Positions 40,701-51,458 of a stretch of 64,000 nt of DNA are shown one piece after another. The first letter of the stretch is position 1. Each line of letters starts with the position of its first letter. Source of the DNA: Valencia hispanica (taxonomy: Eukaryota; Chordata; Actinopteri; Cyprinodontiformes; Valenciidae); the NCBI GenBank assembly GCA_963556495.2, contig OY747712.1, positions 25,398,235 through 25,462,234 on the forward strand, read 5' to 3'. Position numbers and translations under genes: made by a program. The notes beneath the pieces were generated by a model, which was not told the origin of the DNA, searched no databases, and worked only from the letters and a program-made list of their open reading frames with translations.

Positions 40701-43700
40701 GATGAAAGCAAATTTTGCATGTCATTCGGAAATCAAGGTGCCAGAGTCTGGAGGAAGACCGGGGAGAAGGAAATGCCAAAATGCCTGAAGTCCAGAGTCA
40801 AGTACCCGCAGTCAGTGATGGTCTGGGGTGCCATGTCAGCTGCTGGTGTAGGTCCACTGTGTTTTATCAAGGGCAGGGTCAATGCTGCTAGCTGTCAGGA
40901 GATTTTGGAGCACTTCATGCTTCCATCTGCTGAAAAGCTTTATGGAGATGAAGATTTCATTTTTCAGCACGACCTGGCACCTGCTCACAGTGCCAAAACC
41001 ACTGGTAAATGGTTTACTGACCATGGTATTACTGTGCTCAATTGACCTGCCAACTCTCCTGACCTGAACCCCATAGAGAATCTGTGGGATATTGTGAAGA
41101 GGAAGTTGAGAGACACAAGACCCAACACTCTGGATGAGCTTAAGGCCGCTATCGAAGCATCCTGGGCCTCCATAACACCTCAGCAGTGCCACAGGCTGAT
41201 TGCCTCCATGCCACGCCGCATTGAAGCAGTCATTTCTGCAAAAGGATTCCCGACCAAGTATTGAGTGCATAACTGAACATAATTATTTGAAGGTTGACTT
41301 TTTTTGTATTAAAAACACTTTTCTTTTATTGGTCGGATGAAATATGCTAATTTTTTGAGATAGGAATTTTGGGTTTTCATAAGCTGTATGCCAAAATCAT
41401 CAGTTTTAAAACAATAAAAGACCTGAAATATTTCAGTTGGTGTGCAATGAATCTAAAATATATGAAAGTTTAATTTTTATCATTACATTATGGAAAAGAA
41501 TGAACTTTATCACAATATGGTAATTTTTTGAGAAGGACCTGTAGTGCCAATAACAGAATCAGCCTTCTTCATCAGGTTGTTGAGCTTTTTTAAGTCTCTG
41601 GTTCTTTTGCTGCAACCCCAAACAGATTATGGCTGAAAAAATTACATTCTCCACGACGGACTTGATTTACAGCAAATTACTGCAAACTTTGAAGGACCTA
41701 AGCTTCCTCAGTCTGCTCTGACCCTTCTTGTACACAGCTTCCCTGTTCAGTCTCTAGTCCAGTCTGTTGTCAAGGTGAACTCCGAGGTATTTATGCTCCT
41801 CAACCACCTCCACTTCTTCTCCCACGATGCAAATAGTGTTTGACTTATCCACGTTTCTTCTGAAATGTACAATCATCTCCTTTGTTTGGTTTTCAATAAA
41901 AAGGTAAGGCGATTGTTTCCACACCATGCCACCAAGCGGCCCATCAGCTCTCTGTATTCAGCTTCTTGTCCATCTCTGATACATCCGACAATTGCAGAGT
42001 CATCTAAGTATTTCTGCAGATGACAGGTCTCTGATTTGTACTGGACGTCTGAGGTGTAGAGAATGAAAAGGAATGGTGAGAGTATGTTCTCCTGTGGTGC
42101 TCCTGTGCTGTTGACAACCTGGTTTGACACACAATTCTTCAGTCTCACCAACTGTGGTCTGTTAGTCAGGTAGTCATTGATCCAGGTGATTGTTGAGGGC
42201 TCATTTGTGTCTTTTGGAGTTTCTGACAAAGCAAATTAGGCTGAATTGTGTTAAATGACCTGGATAAATCAAAGAAGATGAACCTCACAGTGCTGCGTGG
42301 TTTGTCCAGATGAGAGTGGGTTGCTTAAAGCAGGTGGATGATGACATCTTCAACTCCAACTCCACGGCGATAAGCAAACGGTTCTTGTTTGCTTACTCAG
42401 GGGGCCCAACAGGAGTCACTTCAGGACCTTCATGATGTGGGTTGTCAGGGCAACAGGTCTATAGTCACTGATGGGTGATTTTTCTTTGGAACTGGAAAAA
42501 GGCATGACATCTTCCACAGCACTGGACCCTTCTCCTGGGTCAGGCTAAGGCCGAAGAGGTGCAGCAGAATCCCACAGAGCTGCTCTGTACAGGCCTTCAG
42601 GACCCTGGGGCTGACACCATCTGGACCAGCAGCCTTGTTCCAGTTCAATTTCTCCAGCTGCCTCTTCACCTGACTTTTTATGGACAGACATGTGGGAGGG
42701 GGAGGCAAAGGGGGTAGAAGCATCTCCTGACTTGGTTGAAGACAAACATGTGGAAGCAGAAGAGTTCATGCCTGAGGTGATGGATAAAACATCTGAGGTC
42801 TGACAGGAAAGCTGTGGGTGAGAGGAGGGTGGGATGTCTGTTTGGCTTGGAACAGGAGAGGAGGATGCTGAGCTAGTTCCTGAACTGAACCTGTTGAAAA
42901 ATGTGTTCAGTTCATTGGCTCTCTCCATAGAAGGTGGAGACCAGGATACCAGGATACCAGACCAGGTGTAGAAGTTACACCTGGTCTGGTATCCTGCTTA
43001 GCTGCAATGCCCTGTTGGATGGGGGGCATCAATTAGGATGAAGCTGCCAGTAACTGTTCGTCCTCTGTGTCCTGTTATCAACCTTTTACTTTCTATAATA
43101 TAGAAAGTACTCTTACATCCGTTCTTTTTGTTCTGTGTTTCTGCTCTGTCTTCTCAAACCCCCAGAAAGTTGTGGTAGATGGCCGCTTGTACTGAGCCAG
43201 GATCTGCTGGAGGGTTCTTCCTGTTAAAGGGGAGTTTTTCCTCTCCACTGTCGCTATATGCTTGCTCAGTGTGAGGGATTGCTTAAGGAATTGCAATGGT
43301 TGGATTCTGCATGAGCACAACCTCAAGTCAATGACTCGATCCAATCTGCTGGGATTCCTTAAATAGAAAACTTGAAATGGATTAAAATGTTTTTATGATT
43401 GTATTGAAATGACTTGTAAAGTGTCTTGAGATGACAGCTACTGTGAATAGTGCTATATAAATAAACTGAATTGAAAAGGTGAAACTACTTTTAAATAGCA
43501 CCTGTAATTCTGTCTACATTCATGAAACTTCCAAAATGTTTGTGTTCAGTAGGTGATTCATCATTGTAAGGCAAGGCAACGCTATTTGTACAGCACACTT
43601 TCATCAACAAGGCAATTCAAGGTACTCGTAGACCTTGGAGATGAAATAACAATGTCTTCTGAGTCAGGTTACAACTAAAGCAGCACAGTGTCTGTACCTT

Positions 43701-46700
43701 CACCATCACAGATGTTCTTGTAAGAGTCCCAGCGAGTCAGAGGATCTGCTGTGTTGTAGTCCACAATAACATCAGACCCATTTTGCCACCTGTCAGCACC
43801 TGAAAAGGAAATTCACATTCCTGAAAAACTTAAAAAGCTATGTAATATTTCTGATTTCAGGGAATTTTAACATAAAAATAAAAAATAGGATAAGGATATC
43901 AGAGCCGTTTTCCTGCATGCTAAATTCCAAATGTTGGTTGGAAAATCAAATAGAAAGCCCTCTAAAGTCAGGGATCCCCGGTCAACCCATCCACGACCCC
44001 CTCAGATACAGTTCAGATACAATATGCAAATATATGCTGCCATGCAAATATAATCTAGTGACAGCTGAAGGAATAAATATGTATTGACTCTTTGGTATTT
44101 AACATTTTCTATCTCTTTAAACCAGTGGCATCATTACATTCCCTTTTAAAAGCCTTGAGCCTTTTCAAATTTTGTCACGTTACAGCCACAAGCTTCACTG
44201 TATTTTTATTTGATTTAAGACACAAAATAGTGCATAATTGTCAAGCAGAAGAAAAATGATACAGGGTTTCAAAAAGTTTTACAATTAATCCCCCCCCTTC
44301 AGGTTACTATGTATTTAGTTTCATCTTCTTCCCATCAACTCAAACCAGATTTTATGTCCTTGCTGAACAAAAGCATCATAGCAGCATGACTTGGCCATGA
44401 TGTTTCAAAGTGGGGATGGTGTGTTTTAAGAGCGACATGTAGTGTGAGTGCTGCATCTGGGTTTTCTACCTCACACAGCATTTTGAATGTAGGCTAAAAA
44501 CCTCAACCTTGGGTTTATCCAAGCAGGGCACCTCCTACCACATCTTTTCTGTGTACCCTAATGGCTTGTGGCAAACTTTAAAACAGAAGTACTTATAAAT
44601 TTCTTTCAACAATGGCTTTCTTCTCACCAATCTTCCATAAAGCTGGGTTTATGGGGTGTTCAACTAATAGTTATAGCAATAACAGATTCTCCCTGCCGAG
44701 TTCTGGATCTCTGCATCTCCTCCAGGGTTACCATTAGGCCACATTTGTGACTTTCCTTCTTTGGCCTGTTAGAGTATGTGGACGGCCTTATAGCTATAGA
44801 TTTAAGGCTGTGCCATACTCTCTGATCTGGTTGACTGATTTAAAAGTGATCCAGGAAAAGTGGAAAATTTGGACATTGCCTAAACTCATGTTGAACTTTT
44901 CCACAGCTACATTCTAGACCTGTCTGCTGTGCTTCTTGGCGTTTGTTCACTAATGTTTTCTAACAAATCTCTGAGGGCTTTACAGAACATGTGGATTCAA
45001 ACAGATTAAATCACACACAGGTAAACATCACTGTCCAATTAAGTGACTTCTGTTGGCACAGAAGACTACCGCTTCCAACTAGAACAGCTTTAGGGTTCCA
45101 AGGTACACAAATGCAGGATAAATGATGCCTCAGGCCACATAAAGTTACTTTAGAGCAAACAATAAAACCAATAAGTTTGAGTAAATTTACATTGCATTGT
45201 TAAATAAGTATTCTTACAATACTTTCACTTCACACAGACTAAATCCAGTAAAAACAATTATCAGAAGTATTTTTTACCTTGTATTCCCAAATGTGTGGGG
45301 ATCATCATATTAACAAAATAGGCACATAGGCATACATAACACAGTTAATGACACGGACCCACAAAGTTTCACTCCTGTGGGGTTCTGGGGGCAGCACATG
45401 CTGTGTTTATTTACCCCTCTGTCAGCACACACTTCACACTACATTTCCCCTCTGTGGCATTCCACATCCCCTCACACCAGGGGAGCAGAGCGAGAAGCAC
45501 GGAAGGGAAAAATAAGAGAGCACTATAACAGTTTTTTCTAAATATTCTATATTGTATTTATTTTTTTAAAGCTGAAGGAGGAAAACTTACCTGGGATTCT
45601 TTCTGGTCCTTCTGAAAAGATTAGCTCAACTTTGCCATAGTCAGGAAATTTGGGATCTATAATAACAGCAAACACAGGAATGCTGTAAATGTTAGGCATT
45701 CAGAACTAGAAAAACGTATCAAGTTTTTATTCTGCTACCTTCCTTCTTTCAGTACACAAAAAATAGCTAAAGAAAATGGATCAACAGGCTGAATATCTAA
45801 ACTGTGTCCAATCATAGGCCTTATGAAGCAGGAGAGCTGTTGTTCACTAGAAACTGCAGGTTGAGACCTGCTCTTAAGAGTTTTCAGGGATACCTTTGTT
45901 GGCATTCTCCATGTCCTCCTTTTCAAATATCAGGTTGTAACCCTGTACTGCTCCCGTGTGGAACTGCAGCCGGAAGATCACCTCACGGTCTGAGGTTACG
46001 TCACTCTTATGATAGCATTTAATCTACAAAAATAAAACAGGGAATCAACATGATCACAGCAGTCAGTATCAAAGCTGCAGTCTTTGAGAACAGGTCTTGT
46101 TTTTTTCCCTACCATGATGTCCCCTTTCAGGAGCTGGGCAGGCTCCAGATTGATGCACACTCGGTCCCTGTGACCTGAACCAATGTGACTTGAAACACAA
46201 ACAACAGAGGAAACGGTATAAAATAAAATTTTAACAACAAGATTTACAACACATATTGAAGTAAACAATGTACATTTCACTATATGCCACATGTGTAAGT
46301 GACTTACAAAACACCAGAAGAGTACACTGCTTGCATTCCTTGGTAAACCTTGATGTATGGGCGACATACTAAAAAAAAGAAGAAGAAGAAAAAAAGACAA
46401 CGGCCAGCAATTAATGTTTTTTTTCCAGGTGCTTTGCTAACGTGTCCTCTGAGCTTTTTTTGCTGAGGGCTGAAGTGTGATTAGCTGTTGTTGTGAGAGA
46501 GGGATTTTGGCTTCAAGATGTGATGACGACTTTTTGTTGATTCAATGAAATGAGTAAAAACAGTAATTTCTACCTAGGCATCTCAAAATGGAAGAATTCC
46601 CAGTGTTCTGCTGTGAATGGGGATCTTAGGATAGCATTATTTTTTTTTTACACAATTTCCATATGCCTGAGCACACAAGTGTGTTGAAAAAAAAAGAAAT

Positions 46701-49700
46701 AGGCATATAGATCAAATAAGGCTCTGATGTTGTTGCATTTTAACCTTTTCATTGTACATTTGGTGACTGGGTATTTTGATAAACATTACGACTTTAACCT
46801 CTGCTGGCGGCTTCAAAGTTTGGGATCCCATGGAGAATAACGTAGTGCAAGAACAAGGGTGAGGCGTTGATCTTCATGGATCCACTTAGCAAACTGTTGA
46901 GGATCCAAACATACCTGATGGAAAACCAAAGGTGTGGTAATTAATAAACAAGACTATTACAATGTTTCCCACAACAGAAAACATGCTGAATCATGCATGT
47001 TACACAGGGATTCACATACTACCCACTTATCCTTAATTATTCCAAGAGTAATTTAACTTTTAATAAATGTGTTTAATAGAGGTTGACTAATTTTGTTTTA
47101 CTGAACTGACTCACACAACTGTTGTAAAGCGAATCTGGTGTGCCACCAGAAAATAATATTAACCCTGTCACAAAATGAGGTGCTTAAAATTGCAGAATAA
47201 AATGTATACAGCAACCGTTCACTTGGAATGATTTAGCCATTTGTAGTGTGCTGGTAATTGAGCTGATGAAAGCCTTAGAGACACAAACATCAAACTCCAC
47301 TAAATAACAAAACCTTTGGCAATAACTGTTAAATGAAATTCTCCTAATACAATTTTTTTATTTAAAATAAAAAATTGCTCTCAAACCTGGAAGTATGTTT
47401 AGTATTATGTTATATGACTATTTAGGTGAATTTGATAACTAATTGATCAGTCTGTCAAAGGTGAAGTTTTTCTTTTTGTTAGATAAATAAGAACTTTATG
47501 ATCTGAAGCATGAAAACAGAGACATAACAAAACGTCCAAAAAATGATAATTTCTTAATGCTGCAATCGTTCTTTGTTTTAAAAATTAGACTTTTTTTTGT
47601 GTAATTTCCCAAAGAAGATATGATAAATACATCCATCAGTTTTCAGTTAAATTATGGTAGCGATCATTGTAGCAGAAAAAAAGTCTAAATGGCTCACTTC
47701 AATATTGAAACACAAGATTTTCTTTTCAACACCTCTACAGAGCAGAGATCATTTGTTTTTTCACAGACAAACATGGGCATAAAGATGGGTAGACAAACCA
47801 CTTTAGCATATCAGTCTGAGCAATGATGAATCACACAATGTTAAGATTACATCAGGTCACCATGAGCTCACTTTCTTATTCAAACAGACAATGGCAGCCT
47901 TTCAGCTAAAAAGTAAACGACCACCACCAGAGCTTCGACTGTATACTATAGAACAAAGCAGGCCAGAAACCTGAATGTTTGGGGTCAAACAGCCCATGGT
48001 GAGATGTATGCCTCTGAATGGAAGGGTACGGTTGTATTATGGGTCTTACCGTTTCTGCGAAGGTGTCATCAGAGCCGAGACCTTATCATCGTAGTATTTC
48101 CTCATGGCAAAGCGGTCCAATGCTTGATCAGCACTTTAAGGGAGACAGAAAGACGCGCTAAACACTTATGGTAATTATGACTCAAGAGAAACATTATACT
48201 CTGGACTATAATGGTGTTAACCCTAACTCGCTTCTGTTAGAGCAAAGCAGACGTTTTAGGAGAAAGGAAGAGAATCAGCCTCAAGTAAACAGAGGGACAG
48301 AGAGAGGCCAGGGTGTGTGCACAGCTTGGTTTATTCAGACAGACCTAAAACTAACAGACCCTGTCACATTTTAACTGGACCTCTGCTTCTCTTGCTTTGC
48401 TTCCTTTTAATTTGTTCCTTTCCAAATCTTGCTAATTGTTTTCCCTTTGCTCTGTCATTTATATTCAGCCCAGTGAGCCATTATCTCTTAGTTGGGCACT
48501 ATCTTCAGCATAAAGAAAAACAAGAAGTCCTGGAAGTGATGGTATGACCGCCACAGAGCCTTGATCTCAACATCATCGAGTGTGTCTGGGATCACTTGAA
48601 GAGACAGAAGCATGTGAGGAAGCCTACATCCACAGAAGATCTGTGGTTCTGTGGCTAGTTCTCCAAGATGTTTGGAACAACCTACCAGCAGAGTTCCTTC
48701 AAAAACCGTGGGCAAGTGTTCCTAGAAGAATTGCTGCCATTTTGAAGGCAAAGGGTGGTCACACCAAATACTGATTTGATATAGATTTTTCTTTTGTTCA
48801 TTTACTGTTTTTTGTTGATCGTTGAAAATAAACGATAATCACTTCTACTTTTGAAAGCATTCTTTGTTTACAACATTTTTTCCACAACCACCTAAAAATT
48901 TTGCACAGTACTGTACATCCAAAACCAATGGCTTCACCGAAAGAAGATGTAAAGATTGGATTAGCCCAGTCAAACCAAAACTGATTCCAATTTCCTGAGA
49001 TGATCTGAAGAGGGCTGTGAACAGAAAATGCTTTCACAATCTGGCAGATTTTGAGTATTTTTGCAAAGAATAATGTCTAAATAATGCCAAGATCTGCCAT
49101 ATTGATAGACTTAGTGCTGTAATAGAACAAAAACAAAATATAAGTTTAATGTACTTCTGCAACCACAGTATTTTCTTTATTGTATTCCTTGTCAAATATA
49201 TCTACTTATTTTTCAGTTGATTTCACAAATTATAGATCACAGTTAGGTTCTGTAAGAATTTATCCTGATATTTTTTTCGAAATTACAAAAACCTGGCATT
49301 TTTTCAAACCAACAGTTCCCTGAAGCATCGGCCCTTTTGAAATCCTTCTTACTAGCAATGTTTGTAAGAAAATTAAATGGGTTTTGTTCTTGAGAAATAG
49401 ATTTTTTGAAACCAACACTCTGGCCGGAGGATATCACAGGGTAAACACATGCTTTGGAGCTGATTCATGCAATATAATCCAGGATGATTCATGGCTCAAA
49501 TCATGTGGTTTTCTATTGATTCTGGAACAGGAAACTTTTGTTTAAATCACTTTTCCAAGTCACCTTAAGCCAAAATTAAAGGAGGCAGATAAATCAGATG
49601 TGGTCAAGCAATGACATTGGTTAAGGTCTAAACAAAATGAGTCTACATGAATTGTTGTGGTATGCTGTTCAGTGACAAAGAGTGAGTGCACTTGTGTTAT

Positions 49701-51427
49701 GATACATCTTGAGTTCAGGGGAAGGAAAATAGGACATTTATGGTAACATAACGTAAATAACATGGCTTGTGGTTACCTGGCAGACACGTCAGTGAAATGT
49801 ACAAAGGAGGAAATGACAACACCAATTCGACCCTTGCCACCCTACGAAAAACATCACATGACAGAATGAATCAACACAAGTGACTTTACTCTACTTTAAA
49901 AGACTTCAAATACAGCAAAAATAGTTTCTGTTCAGCATTTTTCTATTTTAAAATTGTTACATCTTTTTACATCGATTGTGTATTCAATTTTTTGGTTTTA
50001 AGCTAAATTTGAACCTGGTTATAACTGCAAAGAAGCGGTTTCTAGTATTTTGAGAGATCTCATTTTATTTTATTTTATGAACAGACTCAGTTAAACCAGA
50101 GCAACACCAAAACGCAAACATTAATATTTCAGGGTCCTAACTTTATAGTCTTTTGAAAAGAAAATGTTAGGAGATTGTATAGCATCCACCAACAAAATAA
50201 AATAAAACCACATTTTTCAATATTCAGGTGTGGAGTGAGGTCAAATAATTATGATGATGGAGGAAACTGCATTTTTACAAGAACAGAAAATAAAGAATTT
50301 GTCAGCTAAGGTTTTGGGGGCAAGTAAACAGGAATTTGCTCAGTCGATAATTTGACTGCTTTGTTTTTGTATTGGAGTACTGCATTGCATAAAAACGTAT
50401 GAAATACTTTATAATCAAGATCCGTCCATTAAATTAACCTTTAAACAATTAGAGACTGATCTGAGAAAGCATCAGCCTTATGAGCATTGTTATCACTTTT
50501 TCCATCACTTTAATCTGTTTTCAAAACACTTTTGGCATCTAGATACAAATTAACCACTATGTACCAGCATTTTATTTTAAGATGTGAGATTTATTGTTTT
50601 TACTGTCCAACCACAAAAAGATCCAAAACTGGACATAGCTAAGGTACATCACGAGCTTGTTTTATCTTGATAAAAGCTTAATTATCTAACCATCTTCAGG
50701 AGTAAAGATACGAGATTTACTATGCTGTTATATCAGGATAAAAAAAATGGAGCTCGTTTTGATTATTTTTGTCTTGAGATATTAGGATTATGGCAAATCT
50801 AATCAATGGCAAAACATGGAGGCTTATTTTATATTACTTTCATTCTATTTTCTTTCAAATGTGGGTTTTGTGTATTTATTGTCTCACTTTTAAAGAAAAA
50901 AATATAAGAGATTGCACTGTTTTTTGGGCATAGAAAGTGGTTTTATTGGAACTAATGCCTGCTTGTTCACACACCTTTTTATATGAAGCAGGTCTACGCC
51001 ACGTTCTTAATTATTTTAATACTAAAAATAGTCACTTGATAAGTAATCCTGCCCACTCAGGACTTGTGAGCCCAAGTTGTTTTGTGCTGGATTTTCCTTC
51101 TAACGCTGAGGAGCTACAAGACTAAGTCTCCCAGTTATGTGGCGTCGCATAATAATATTATTTAAATATGTTATGCTAGTTGCCACAACTTCCCACAATT
51201 CATTGACTTGATAATTAATTAACTCAAATGGTGGTTTCCAGGCAAAGTTCAACGTCCTCGTTTGTTGTCACAAACCACGAGTAAGATTTGGTGAAAAACT
51301 TGCCAATTTTTGCACATTTATCAGCGTCTTTTTGAGCTTTCCTCTTTGAAAGTTGAAAGAGCAAGGGGTAGTGCAGAGTGACAAACACTGACTGAGTGCT
51401 CTGACGTGTTACGCCAAGGTGTGCTGC

Positions 51428-51458
<31 letters not shown>

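Larger units (their letters stand above)
39646..42950 (-). mobile_element. Rex1-like LINE, broken by a Tc1 insertion
   Basis: The minus-strand 3' end at about 39646 has ctgggatcaataaagtattt followed by TGAATTGAATTG, a Rex1/Babar-type tail. Minus-strand frames at 41873-42229 and 42445-42928 give [40 protein letters not shown] and [19 protein letters not shown], reverse-transcriptase motifs with FxDD decayed to YLDD. Frames are broken, and the body is split by the Tc1 element at 39931-41541. Clade naming is from memory of motifs, not a search. Confidence 0.75.

Noticed and set aside
40175..41270. Minus-strand frames over the Tc1 transposase
   Set aside because: Shadow frames of the plus-strand transposase.
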